Shown here: piece by piece, positions 36,358-45,743 of the stretch | How positions within the stretch are numbered: position 1 is the first letter of the stretch | Layout: the number at the start of each line of letters is the position of its first letter | Assembly: GCA_965233625.1 (NCBI GenBank) | Contig: OZ247499.1 | Location: 5,146,001-5,210,000, forward strand | Origin: G965233625 sp965233625 | GTDB taxonomy: Bacteria; Planctomycetota; Planctomycetia; Pirellulales; Pirellulaceae | DNA: 64,000 nt | Reading direction: 5' to 3' | Notes under the pieces: generated by a model | What the model was told of the DNA's origin: nothing | The model's database searches: none | Seen by the model: the letters and a program-made list of their open reading frames with translations, nothing else | Program-made: the position numbers and the translations under genes

Positions 36358-39300
36358 TTATTTGCCGTTTTCAAAAGGAACCGTCACGGTGAATTCAACC
36401 TTGGCCGCTTGGGGCACCGTCAACACGTTACGCTGCCAGGCGCCGGTGCTGGACGCGTGTTGCACGCCTTCCTGGCCGATGAACCGCACGCTGGCTGGTG
36501 GATCGTAAACCGTAAAGCGATGCGTGAGATTTTCGCCTATGTCAACGCGATGCTCCACCAGCACGCCGTCCACTTCGTAGCGGAATAGCGGGTGACCTTC
36601 GATCAGCCGGTAGCCACGGAACCGCAGTTCCGGCGTCGCATCTTCGGCTTTGACTCTCAGCGGGAAAGCGGCGTCTGCTACATGCAATGTGCGGCCTTTC
36701 GCCGTGACGGGATTGCCGCCGCGGCCGTTCCAGGCTGGCGCCGCATCGATGAACTTCCCCGACCAGACGAACCGCAGCTTGCAGGTTTCCGGATCGAAGG
36801 TGTAATTCAGATCGCCGGGCAACCCCACATTGATCGCGCGGTTGATCTGCCCGGCTGCGGTTTTTGTCGCCACCCGGAACACGACCGGCTTGGAATCGAC
36901 CAGAATCTGCGTGCCCTGCGTCTGCGAACCGATCAAGCCCTTGGGCAATGGCAGCCGCTCCTGGTGATACAGCGCCGCCCACAGTTCTGCGATCTTCGCG
37001 TCGCGATCGGCAGGTGAAAGCGTGCCGAAGAACTGTGGCATCGACGTGCCCGGTTGCAGCCGGGTGGGGTTGTGCATCCACCGCTGGAACCATTCGCTGC
37101 GGACGGTTCTTCCCGCCATCGCCAGGTCGGGCGCCGGAACGACGCCGTCTTTCTGCTGATTCAGCCCGCGGTAATTATGGCAGTTAATGCACGCCACCTG
37201 CCCGCGCTGCACGCCGATGGTCTTCAGCCCCGCGGTCGCCTGAGCCAGATCGAACACGGGCGCCGGGTCCGCTTCGGTAGCGCCGGATGTCTTTGCAAAG
37301 GTCGGTGGTAGATGGGCGACCTGCGAACCGAAGTGCGGCATGCGTAGCTTCAGCCACGGCCGGTTCCGCTGCTTGCCAACCAGCACGTCCGACAGACGTT
37401 GCGTGGTGAGTTTATCGCCCACGCCCGTCAGCAGCGGCGCGATCTCGACCCGCACAATGCGGCCTTCGTCATCCACCGCAATCGCGTCCTGCCGGCCGGC
37501 GCCGTTCCACTCGTGACAGGCGGTGCAGTTGAAACTGCGGATGGCCAGCGTCTGCTGCATGGCAGGTGCATCGTACGTCAGCTTGCCAGGCTGAACCGTC
37601 GTCAGGAACAACTGCAATGCTTCGCGCTGCGTATCTGTGAAGCGGTAGTCAGGCGTTGTCGCCGGTGGCTTCTCTTTAAGGCAGCCGCCAGTAGTGCTGA
37701 ACGCAGCCGGCGGTTTGCCGGTGGGGCGGGCAAGTTCAGCAGCGGATACGCCGCCGGCAAGCTGCTGAATCTGTGCGGGTGAAAGGGCGGTTTCCCAGAT
37801 AGAAAGATCGTCGATGTCGCCTTTGAAGCGGTTGGAAGGCTGTTGCTGCAACGGCAGGGCGCCGATCAGTAACCGGTCTGTGTAGTCGCCGCCTCCGGGC
37901 TGCGCGACGCCGGTGCGACCCTGCGGTTTGCCATCGATGTAGTGCTGAATCTTCACGCCCTTGCGGACCATCGCGACGTGATGCCATTTACCATCGACCA
38001 GATTCACGCCGGCAGGTTTGACGGTCACAGGCTTCCAGCCGCCATCGGAATTGTATTCGCCGTAGGTCAGCGAATTCCGCCCATCCTGCCCGATGTTCAT
38101 CCGCCATTCGCGCGAACCGCGTGTCTTACCGCCTGCCCGGCCCCATGCCAGAATCGTGCCGCCCTGCGTAGTGCGGACCCAGGCTGCGAGCGTCATCACA
38201 TCGGGCCGCGGGAAGTGATTTAGCTCCACAAAATTCTTGCCGCCAAGCGAGTACGCTTTCCCCTCGCCGAGTGCTGTCGCGCCCGCGGCATAGGACGCTT
38301 TGGATGCAGCGCGGCCGGTGGTGCCGCCTTGGCTATCGTTGAGCGTCTCTTCAAAGTTCCAGGCGCTGCGGAGCGGCAAGCCGGGCAACTGGCCGAAGGC
38401 TGGCGCGTCGAGCGTGCTGGTAACGCGGCCATCGTTCCGCCGCGCCGTGTGGCAGTTTGCACAACCGGCGGATGCAAACACTTTGGCGCCGCGTGCTGCA
38501 TCTCCTTGTGGTGCTTCTTCCTCCGCGGCAGCTTGTTTGTTGTCGTGCAGTGTGAACAGGTAATCGGCAATCTGCCGGACTTCTTTCATCTCGGTCTTGG
38601 CGTTGAACAATTCCGGCATGCGGCCATGGGGCGAAGTTTTCAGCGGGTCGGCGATGAACCTTGCGAGTGCACTGACGGACTTATATTTCGCCGCCACGTT
38701 GTTGAGCGGATTTGTTTCGCCGTGACACTTCACGCAGCCGGTGCGCTGGAACAGTTCCTGACCGTGCTGCACGCTGGTTTCATCCTGCGGACCTTCTTCA
38801 TGGACGGCGGCAGATTCCTGCAGTGTCATGATGAAGGCGACCAGATCGCTCCGCTGCTGGGCGTTCACCTGCGGGCGGGGCATGGTGGTCTGGGGGCGGT
38901 GCTGCCGCGGATCTTCCAGCCAGTTGTGCAGCCAGTCAGCGTTGAGTCGCTGTGCAGCGTTGGAAAGATCGGGCCCGCGATGCGAAAGCTTCACACCGCC
39001 TGCTGGTTGATGACAACTGGCGCAGCCGTGGCTGGCGTACAAAAAACGCCCTTCGTCGATCTTCTGCTGATCTTCAAACACTTTGGTTGCCGGCGGCTGA
39101 TGAAACAACGCATCGGGTGGCAGCGGTTCTTCCGCAAAGAAGCTGGCCTTCCACCGCAGCTGCAACCGCCCGGCGCCTTTGCCGTTGTACCGCACCACCA
39201 GCGGATGATCGCCCGCAGCAAGCTGAACGGGTTTACCACCCACAGCCTTCCCGTCGATCTCAATCACAGCGTTCCCGCTAAGCACATACGTATCGCCGCG

Positions 39301-39546
39301 TTCCACACGCAACACACCGCGATACACTGCCGAAAAATTGCGGCCGTTGATCTGCGGATGCACCGACTCGCCATCGCTCAGCCGGAAGTGCGGCTCCGGA
39401 ACACGGACCTGAATCTGGTGCGTGTCATCTTCGTACTCCGCCAGCAGCCCCGGCGTCAGTTCCGGTTCAGCCGCGGCAGCGGTCACATTCAAAAGGCCGC
39501 CGCCCAGCAGCAGAGCCAGGCAGTAAATTTCAAAAATTCGCATCAA
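36358..39546 (-). CDS. Large secreted penta-haem c-type cytochrome with PA14 and LamG domains
   Basis: A 1062-residue protein. After a signal peptide (1-26) comes a PA14-like carbohydrate-binding domain (about 30-140), then three haem c sites CASCH (175-179), CVKCH (271-275), CANCH (362-366); a LamG/concanavalin-like domain at about 395-600 (WNFEETLNDSQGG, VDGKWHHVAMVRKG); then CTACH (674-678) and CINCH (786-790). The C-terminal 200 residues form a beta domain of unknown kind. The protein likely binds a glycan at the envelope and passes electrons. It is the first gene of a coupled pair with the dehydrogenase-like propeller and is divergent from the PQQ gene at 39795. Confidence 0.9.
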   Translation of the reverse strand: MMRIFEIYCLALLLGGGLLNVTAAAAEPELTPGLLAEYEDDTHQIQVRVPEPHFRLSDGESVHPQINGRNFSAVYRGVLRVERGDTYVLSGNAVIEIDGKAVGGKPVQLAAGDHPLVVRYNGKGAGRLQLRWKASFFAEEPLPPDALFHQPPATKVFEDQQKIDEGRFLYASHGCASCHQPAGGVKLSHRGPDLSNAAQRLNADWLHNWLEDPRQHRPQTTMPRPQVNAQQRSDLVAFIMTLQESAAVHEEGPQDETSVQHGQELFQRTGCVKCHGETNPLNNVAAKYKSVSALARFIADPLKTSPHGRMPELFNAKTEMKEVRQIADYLFTLHDNKQAAAEEEAPQGDAARGAKVFASAGCANCHTARRNDGRVTSTLDAPAFGQLPGLPLRSAWNFEETLNDSQGGTTGRAASKASYAAGATALGEGKAYSLGGKNFVELNHFPRPDVMTLAAWVRTTQGGTILAWGRAGGKTRGSREWRMNIGQDGRNSLTYGEYNSDGGWKPVTVKPAGVNLVDGKWHHVAMVRKGVKIQHYIDGKPQGRTGVAQPGGGDYTDRLLIGALPLQQQPSNRFKGDIDDLSIWETALSPAQIQQLAGGVSAAELARPTGKPPAAFSTTGGCLKEKPPATTPDYRFTDTQREALQLFLTTVQPGKLTYDAPAMQQTLAIRSFNCTACHEWNGAGRQDAIAVDDEGRIVRVEIAPLLTGVGDKLTTQRLSDVLVGKQRNRPWLKLRMPHFGSQVAHLPPTFAKTSGATEADPAPVFDLAQATAGLKTIGVQRGQVACINCHNYRGLNQQKDGVVPAPDLAMAGRTVRSEWFQRWMHNPTRLQPGTSMPQFFGTLSPADRDAKIAELWAALYHQERLPLPKGLIGSQTQGTQILVDSKPVVFRVATKTAAGQINRAINVGLPGDLNYTFDPETCKLRFVWSGKFIDAAPAWNGRGGNPVTAKGRTLHVADAAFPLRVKAEDATPELRFRGYRLIEGHPLFRYEVDGVLVEHRVDIGENLTHRFTVYDPPASVRFIGQEGVQHASSTGAWQRNVLTVPQAAKVEFTVTVPFENGK

Positions 39547-39794
39547 TAGATTGAATCAAAAAGACCGCGTAAAACAGGTAGCAAGCCGCCGGAGTACGAT
39601 TGTAATCGCCCACAATTCGAGTCGCTATCTTAATAGCCGCGAGCCGCTTTATCGCGACAGTTTTCATGCGAATTACGACATGGCTTGTATGAAGAACTCA
39701 CCATACGCCGCGAAAATGCTTGACGACCGCAGCGACGGCGGATAGAAGGAACTGCCCGCTGCGTGTTCCCACCTACCTATGAATCGAGGATAAG

Positions 39795-41006
39795 ATGCTC
39801 CGTGCCGTGATTCTTGCTTTGTTGTTTCTGATTCCTGCAGTGTCAAAGGCTGACACCAACTGGCCGCAGTGGCGTGGGCCGGCGGGGACGGGCGTTGTCT
39901 CGGGCGATAAGGTGCCTGTGAAATGGACGGCTGCCGATGTGCAGTACCGGGTGGAATTGCCCGGTGTGGGACAGTCTTCGCCGGTGATCTGGGGCGATAA
40001 GATTTTTCTGACCACCGCCACCCGGACCGGCGACCGCATTGTAATGTGTCTGTCTCGTAAAGATGGCTCGACGTTGTGGCAGAAAACGGTGTCGCAGGGC
40101 AAGACGGAAGAGCTGCACAAAATGAACACCTGGGCCTCGGCGACCTGCGCGACCGATGGCGAGCACGTAGCAGCGTTCTTCGGGCGTGGCGGGCTGCATT
40201 GCTTTGACACGGCGGGCAAGCTGCTGTGGTCGAAAGACCTGGGCAGATTCGACGGGCCGTGGGGAACCGGCGCCTCGCCCGTGATCGTGGGCGACCTGGT
40301 CGTGCAGAACTGCGACGCAGATAATGCGGCCTTCCTGGTGGCGTTTGATAAGAAGAGCGGTAAAGAAATGTGGCGGACGCCGCGCCCTGTGGTCCGTGGC
40401 TGGAGCACGCCGGTTCTGATCGAAGCGGGCGGGCGTAAAGAGCTGGTGATGAACGGCCACACCGGCGTGACCGGTTACGATCCTGAAACGGGCAAACAAC
40501 TGTGGTTCTGCAAAGGCGACAACGGCCGCGGCACGCCAACCGTGACACCCGCTGCCGGGCTGATGGTGGCCGTGGCGGGGCGTCCTGGTGATATGGTGGG
40601 TGTGAAGGCTGGCGGTGAAGGCAACGTGCAGGAAGTCTGGCGCACGCCTCGCCGCAGCGGTCGCGATCTGCCATCGCCCGCCGCCGTGGGCAACTATCTG
40701 TTTGTGGCGAATATGCGTGGTGTCGGTTCCGTGTACGACGCCCGCAATGGTCAACTGCTCAGCACGATGCGTCTGACGGGCAACTACAGCGCTTCGCCCA
40801 TTGTGGCCGGCGGCCTGATTTATCAGCCTGAAGAAACCGGCGATGTCGTGGTGATCAAACCCGGCAAAGAGCCAACCATTGTCGCCCGCAACAGCGTAAA
40901 CGCCGAAGACAACGAAATCTTCCGCGCCTCGCTCGCCGTCGCCGGCGGCCAGGTCTTCATGCGTTCAACCGGTTGCCTGTACTGCATCGGCAAACCTGCG
41001 AAGTAA
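39795..41006 (+). CDS. Secreted PQQ-type beta-propeller protein
   Basis: A 403-residue protein with a signal peptide (1-19). WPQWRGPAGTGVV is the usual start of planctomycete PQQ-repeat proteins, and blades of the type SRKDGSTLWQK, FDTAGKLLWSKDL, FDKKSGKEMWR and YDPETGKQLWF follow. Whether it binds PQQ or is a scaffold cannot be told. GAGG lies seven bases before ATG. Divergent from the penta-haem gene. Confidence 0.88.
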   Translation: MLRAVILALLFLIPAVSKADTNWPQWRGPAGTGVVSGDKVPVKWTAADVQYRVELPGVGQSSPVIWGDKIFLTTATRTGDRIVMCLSRKDGSTLWQKTVSQGKTEELHKMNTWASATCATDGEHVAAFFGRGGLHCFDTAGKLLWSKDLGRFDGPWGTGASPVIVGDLVVQNCDADNAAFLVAFDKKSGKEMWRTPRPVVRGWSTPVLIEAGGRKELVMNGHTGVTGYDPETGKQLWFCKGDNGRGTPTVTPAAGLMVAVAGRPGDMVGVKAGGEGNVQEVWRTPRRSGRDLPSPAAVGNYLFVANMRGVGSVYDARNGQLLSTMRLTGNYSASPIVAGGLIYQPEETGDVVVIKPGKEPTIVARNSVNAEDNEIFRASLAVAGGQVFMRSTGCLYCIGKPAK

Positions 41007-41018
41007 GCCGCCGTTGTT

Positions 41019-41097
41019 GTAGGTCAGGCGCCTGCCTGACGACGAATCGGACTCCACCTCAAACTTCGGCAGGCAGGCGCCTGCCCTACGGGTTTGA
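41019..41097. repeat. Repeat family C, closely spaced inverted pair
   Basis: Left arm 41019-41043 (TGTAGGTCAGGCGCCTGCCT onward) and right arm 41066-41097 are inverted copies 22 bases apart. The pair lies between the convergent PQQ gene and mtaB, and as RNA would form a strong hairpin in both directions, so it may serve as a shared transcription end. Confidence 0.8.
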
Positions 41098-41116
41098 GGG
41101 GAGTTTGAGCGGATTC

Positions 41117-42400
41117 CTACGCGTTGCTGATCTTGCCGATCAGTCGCTCGCCGGTGCTGCGGATGATCTTCGCTTGAACTAGCTGGCCGGTGAGGTCGGC
41201 GGCGCCGGGGGTGGTTTGCATCTCGACCGGTGCATAGCGGCAGGAGGTGCCGGTGGGGGTTTCTTCTGTCTGCGATTCGACTAGCACCTCCAGCGTGCGG
41301 CCCACTAGCGACGCGAAATATTGCTGCCGGCTTTCGTCTTCGATGGCTGAGAGGGCGCGGTTCCGCTCGCCTTTAACGGCTTTAGAAATCTGCTTGCCCA
41401 TCTCGGCTGCGGGCGTGCCTTTGCGGGGGCTGAAGGGGAAGATGTGAATCTTGGAGAAGGCGGCCTCGCGTGCGGACTGGCAGGTTTCTTCGAACTCGGC
41501 TTCGGTTTCGCCTGGGAAACCCACGATGATGTCGGTGGTGATCGCGGGCTGATCCAGCATGTCGCGCACCAGTCGGCAACGGTCGATAAACCGCTGAGCG
41601 CCCCAGCGGCGTTTCATACGGCGGAGCACTCCGTCGGAACCGCTTTGCATGCAGATGTGTAGATGCGGGCAGATGCGCTGCGGAAATTCCTGCATCACTT
41701 CCAGCAGTTCACGCGTGATTTCAGTCGCTTCCAGGCTGGAGAGCCGGAGGCGGAATTCGCCCGGCAGCGCGACGATTTCCCGCACCAGATCCGCCAGGCG
41801 GATCCATTCGTTCTTAGGCCGGTTGAAGTTTCTGTCAACGCCGTAATGGCCAAGATGCACGCCGGTCAGCACAATCTCGCGATAGCCGTTACCGGCCAGG
41901 CGGCGGCATTCATCCAGAATGTGCTGCATGGGGCGGCTTTCCATCTGCGGCCGCACCTGCGGAATGATGCAGTAGCTGCAACGCAGCAGGCAGCCGTCCT
42001 GCACCTTCACATAAGCCCGGCTGCGCGAAGCGAATTCAGAGATGCCGGTGGGAATGTCGATCACGCCAAACCGGCCCAGCAGATCGGGCAGTTCCCGCTT
42101 GTCCGTGACCACTTCCGCCACATTCGGCAGCGCCGCTACTTCCTCGGGCGCCCGGGTGGCGTAACAGCCCATGACCACGATCCGCGAATCCGGATTATCA
42201 CGCGCCAGCCGGCGGATGACCTGACGGCTCTTGGAGTCGCCCTCATTGGTCACCGTGCAGGTGTTCACCAGACATAGGTCCGCCTGTTCGCCCTCGGCCG
42301 CATCCTGATACCCGATCTGCAGCAGTCCACCGCGGACAAATTCTGTCTCGTACTGATTAACCTTGCAGCCAAGCGTATGCGTTTTCAGCCGTGCGGCCAT
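41117..42400 (-). CDS. mtaB: tRNA threonylcarbamoyladenosine methylthiotransferase MtaB
   Basis: A 427-residue radical-SAM enzyme that adds a methylthio group to t6A37 in ANN-decoding tRNAs. The N-terminal UPF0004 domain carries cluster Cys12, Cys48 and Cys79; the radical-SAM motif is C137-LLR-C141-SY-C144; the C-terminus is a TRAM-like domain (TLEVLVESQ). HTLGCKVNQYE and VNTCTVTNEGD distinguish MtaB from MiaB/RimO. Stands alone. Confidence 0.95.
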   Translation of the reverse strand: MAARLKTHTLGCKVNQYETEFVRGGLLQIGYQDAAEGEQADLCLVNTCTVTNEGDSKSRQVIRRLARDNPDSRIVVMGCYATRAPEEVAALPNVAEVVTDKRELPDLLGRFGVIDIPTGISEFASRSRAYVKVQDGCLLRCSYCIIPQVRPQMESRPMQHILDECRRLAGNGYREIVLTGVHLGHYGVDRNFNRPKNEWIRLADLVREIVALPGEFRLRLSSLEATEITRELLEVMQEFPQRICPHLHICMQSGSDGVLRRMKRRWGAQRFIDRCRLVRDMLDQPAITTDIIVGFPGETEAEFEETCQSAREAAFSKIHIFPFSPRKGTPAAEMGKQISKAVKGERNRALSAIEDESRQQYFASLVGRTLEVLVESQTEETPTGTSCRYAPVEMQTTPGAADLTGQLVQAKIIRSTGERLIGKISNA

Positions 42401-42500
42401 TGGACCCGTCCCTTTTCCAGCTTTGCAAACAGCACCCAGAACCGGGCACCATATACTTTTATACTTTAAGGATCAGGCATTCCAAACAGCCCGTACCTGG

Positions 42501-42977
42501 CTAAAGACGAAAGCGCCGCGCTAAAGCGACTTCCACTTCCACCAGGCTCAACAGAATGAACAACATCAACACACCCAGGATAGCGTTTATCCAGAGTTTT
42601 TCAGTGTCTCCAAACATTGCTGCGGAAGACCAGGAAAGGGCCGTTGCCATAGGGACAAAACCAGCGCCGCCTACGAAACTAGCGAAGAATCCAGGCTTTC
42701 CAGTGGGTAGTAACCACACCCGCGGAAATCGCCATATCAATGTGGCAGTACGGGCAAGCAACGCCCCCACAACCACAAAACCGAAAATCTTGAGGTCAAA
42801 CCAGTCCGAAGGACTAGTAAGACCATATGACCATAGATTCACGATACGAAGAAAAACTACCGCGAAAAAGAAGCCAGTGCAGTAGCCGGTCCATGCAAGT
42901 AGCTTGCGGAACACCCATGCGGTGGTTGTCCCGATTTTGCCGCATGAAGAAAGCTCTGTCGAAATTGCATCGTCCAT
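42501..42977 (-). CDS. Hypothetical membrane protein
   Basis: A 158-residue protein with about four transmembrane segments (near 23-43, 58-75, 93-115 and 130-150) and no recognised family. I chose the ATG at 42977, preceded by TGGAG, over 43103; the longer frame adds a compositionally odd leader. The DNA is somewhat richer in A/T than neighbours. Downstream of the sigma-54 activator gene on the same strand with about 165 bases between. Confidence 0.55.
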   Translation of the reverse strand: MDDAISTELSSCGKIGTTTAWVFRKLLAWTGYCTGFFFAVVFLRIVNLWSYGLTSPSDWFDLKIFGFVVVGALLARTATLIWRFPRVWLLPTGKPGFFASFVGGAGFVPMATALSWSSAAMFGDTEKLWINAILGVLMLFILLSLVEVEVALARRFRL

Positions 42978-43142
42978 CTGAGACTCCAGCGCGTGTACTA
43001 CTAACGATTGGTTTCCTGAATGTATATCTCCATTCGCAGCCGGAGCCGGACAGCTTCCGCCGTCCGTGCAAGAAAGTTGAGCGAATGGGGCACTTAAAAC
43101 CAACAGCCTGTGTAACGCCGAAACTTCCAGCGGTCGCCGGAG

Positions 43143-44552
43143 TTACTCTTCTTGCAGCCCGTAACCTTCGATCTTTTTCTTCAGCGTTGTGCGGTGCAGC
43201 CCTAAGACGCGGGCCGCGGCGGCGATCTGGCCGCGGTGGCGGGCGATGGCGGCGGAGAACAGTGGGGGCTCGATCATGGTTAGAAGCTGATCGTAAAGCT
43301 CGCTCCCATCTTCTGCATCGGCAAGCTGCGTTTTCGCCCAGTTTTCAATTAACTGGTGCAAAGCGTTTTCATCGGTAACCGTTGCGGCGCCCGGTGCGGC
43401 CATCTCCTGCGGCGGTAAGTGTTCGGGCAGGACGACGCCGTCGCGCGCGAGAATCAGCGCGTGCTCAATGGCGTTGCGAAGCTCGCGCACATTGCCGTGC
43501 CACGGGCGGCGGGCCAGTTCGTCCAGTGTTGCATCGGCCAGCACCGGCGCAGCTTCGTCTTGTGCCAGCGAGCGGGTGAAGTACTGCGCCAGTTCGCGCA
43601 GGTCGTCGTCACGTTCACGCAGTGGCGGCAGATCGATCTGAAAAGCACACAAACGGTAAAACAGATCGTGGCGGAATTCGCCCGCAGCGATCATGGCGGA
43701 AAGATCGCGGTGCGTGGCGGAGACCACACGGAAATCTACCTTCACCGCCTCGCCCGATCCGACCGGCGTCACTTCGCCGTGTTCCAGGCAACGCAGCAGT
43801 TTGACCTGCACGGGCAAGGGGATATCGGCCACTTCGTCCAGAAACAACGTGCCACCGCTGGCCTGCTGCAACAGCCCGCTGCGTTTTTCGCTGGCTCCGG
43901 TGAAGGCGCCTTTGACGTGGCCGAACAATTCGCTTTCGGCCAGCGTGGCGCTCAGCGACGCCATGTTGACGGCCACAAACGGGCCGCTGCTTCGCGCGCT
44001 GTAGCGATGGATCGCCCGCGCGGCCAGCTCTTTGCCGGAACCGCTTTCGCCCCGCAACAGCACGCAGGCTTCCCGCGGCGCCGCCAGCGCGATGCGTTTG
44101 AAGACCTCCTGCATCGCCGGGCTTTTGCCGACAATGCCATCTACCTGCGGCGGCGACGAGGTTTCTTCTTCACTGCCGCCGGCTGTTGTTTCGACCTTGG
44201 TCAAAGCGCGTTGTAGCACGCTTTCGATCTGCGACAGTGAAAATGGTTTAATCAGATATTCGAAGGCGCCGGCCTGTACTGCGCCGACGGCTGTCTTCAG
44301 GTCGCCGTACGCGGTAATCACAATCACGGGGCAGTCGCCGGTGATCTTTCTCAGCTTTGCCATGGCGGAAATGCCATCGATGCCGGGCAGCCGCACATCC
44401 AGCACAATCACATCGGGCGCCGTCTCTTCCGCCAGAGCCATTCCCTGTTCTGCGGACGAAGCGGTCTGCACGGTGTGGCCCAGACCTTTGCCGCACTGCT
44501 CAAGCGTCCAGCAGATCGCAGGTTCGTCATCAATTACTAGAAGTCGGGTCAT
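43143..44552 (-). CDS. Sigma-54-dependent response regulator (NtrC family)
   Basis: A 469-residue protein: receiver domain 1-120 with phospho-acceptor Asp52 (VIVLDVRLPG) and Lys in YLIKPFSL; AAA+ domain about 145-375 with Walker A RGESGSGKE, the sigma-54-contacting loop GAFTGA intact, Walker B GTLFLDEVADI and the arginine-finger region; and a C-terminal Fis-type helix-turn-helix (QIAAAARVLGLHRTTLKKKI). It activates sigma-54 promoters after phosphorylation. No histidine kinase gene is adjacent, so its partner is elsewhere. Start at 44552 rather than 44573 begins at the receiver. Confidence 0.93.
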   Translation of the reverse strand: MTRLLVIDDEPAICWTLEQCGKGLGHTVQTASSAEQGMALAEETAPDVIVLDVRLPGIDGISAMAKLRKITGDCPVIVITAYGDLKTAVGAVQAGAFEYLIKPFSLSQIESVLQRALTKVETTAGGSEEETSSPPQVDGIVGKSPAMQEVFKRIALAAPREACVLLRGESGSGKELAARAIHRYSARSSGPFVAVNMASLSATLAESELFGHVKGAFTGASEKRSGLLQQASGGTLFLDEVADIPLPVQVKLLRCLEHGEVTPVGSGEAVKVDFRVVSATHRDLSAMIAAGEFRHDLFYRLCAFQIDLPPLRERDDDLRELAQYFTRSLAQDEAAPVLADATLDELARRPWHGNVRELRNAIEHALILARDGVVLPEHLPPQEMAAPGAATVTDENALHQLIENWAKTQLADAEDGSELYDQLLTMIEPPLFSAAIARHRGQIAAAARVLGLHRTTLKKKIEGYGLQEE

Positions 44553-44849
44553 AGGGTCGGCAAAGTCTTCCACAGAGGCTGTCGGTGTCCGGGCAGAAGC
44601 AGCGGCTGGTCAGTGCAAGGGCAACCTCCATCGTACTTTCCCGCACCTATAACCATGATACCAACTCCGGGCAAAACGCAGAGGCATCAGGTAATTCGTT
44701 GTACGGCACGGCTTTTATGCAGGGTGTAGCGGCAAAAACGGCGAATTTCCTTCAAGAACATTCGTCTTTCGCGGAATTCCCCATGCCGCTATGATCCCGC
44801 CGCTTCAATCGTAAGGAAACGATGCCAAGGATTGCAGGAAGCGATTAAC

Positions 44850-45725
44850 ATGGTGAATTCGATAACAACCGGCGCCCGTGGCGTTGTGGTCGGCCTGTTT
44901 CTGGTCGGTATGCCGTTGCTAGCGTTGCCACAGGTTGGCGCCTGGCTGAAGAAGCAGGACTTCTCTCAAAGGCTCATGCAGCTGCTGCCACAACCAGCCG
45001 AGACACCGCCGCCGCAATTGATTGCGACCGGTCCCGAGATGTCCAGCGGCGCGACCACTCCCAATCCCATCACCGCTTTTATGGTCGATCCGCAAGCGGC
45101 CGCCGCCGATCCTTCTGCCTTCAGCGGAACGCCGGCAACCGCCTTTGACACCGTGGATGTAAAGCCCGCGCGGCAGCAGCCGGGTGTGACACCTGTTCCA
45201 CAACGGTCTGAATTCAAACCGGCGCCGCCCCTGGCGAAGTCGCCCGGCGATGCCTTTCAGGGCAAACAATTGCCGCGCGAAACCGCTTCACGCACGCCAT
45301 CACACCGTCCTGCGTTCCGGGCGCCACCACAACCACCGGCTGTTATGCCGCCGGCCGCTATGCCACACCTGCAACCGGGTACGGCAGCGCCGGGGTCGCT
45401 TAACCGGTCTATCAACAGCGTCAACCGTACGGTGCCGGCCCCAGGTAATTTTCACAACGGCGAACCGTGGTATCGCGTCACCACGCGGATTCAGAACCGC
45501 CTGCGTCAATTGGGTGCGAAGTTCTTCCGACTAGAAGAAATTGAAGGCAAGCAATATCGCTGCCAGTGCGAATTGCCGTTGCCTGCCACCCCGGTCTACC
45601 GCCGCCCGTTCACAGCGACGGCCGCCGATCCGCTGGTCGCCATGCAGCAACTGCTTAGCGATGTTGAGAAATGGGCCGCCGCCAATGCACCGCCCGCCAA
45701 CGCGGTGTATCGCCACGATGCATAA
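44850..45725 (+). CDS. Membrane-anchored proline-rich protein of unknown function
   Basis: A 291-residue protein with one N-terminal hydrophobic segment (about 12-32), a long Pro/Ala-rich linker (50-190) and a compact C-terminal part of about 95 residues (PWYRVTTRIQNRLRQLGAKFFRLEEIEG, QYRCQCELPLP, DPLVAMQQLLSDVEKWAA). The C-terminal part could be a small ligand-binding fold but matches nothing I know. AGGAAG lies upstream of ATG 44850. Convergent with the osmoprotectant operon. Confidence 0.65.
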   Translation: MVNSITTGARGVVVGLFLVGMPLLALPQVGAWLKKQDFSQRLMQLLPQPAETPPPQLIATGPEMSSGATTPNPITAFMVDPQAAAADPSAFSGTPATAFDTVDVKPARQQPGVTPVPQRSEFKPAPPLAKSPGDAFQGKQLPRETASRTPSHRPAFRAPPQPPAVMPPAAMPHLQPGTAAPGSLNRSINSVNRTVPAPGNFHNGEPWYRVTTRIQNRLRQLGAKFFRLEEIEGKQYRCQCELPLPATPVYRRPFTATAADPLVAMQQLLSDVEKWAAANAPPANAVYRHDA

Positions 45726-45743
45726 CCGCTGTCGCAATACTGG

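Noticed and set aside
38329..39549. 406-codon frame antisense to the penta-haem gene
   Set aside because: Mirrors the coding strand; the haem, PA14 and LamG motifs are all on the other strand.
39551..39745. 64-codon frame between the penta-haem and PQQ genes
   Set aside because: No ribosome site and lies in a divergent promoter region.
44695..44720. Possible sigma-54 promoter (GGCAC...ATGC) near the activator gene
   Set aside because: The GG and GC elements are 12 bases apart instead of 10.
44585..44794. 69-codon frame before the Pro-rich membrane protein
   Set aside because: No ribosome site, no family resemblance, overlaps the promoter side of the activator gene.
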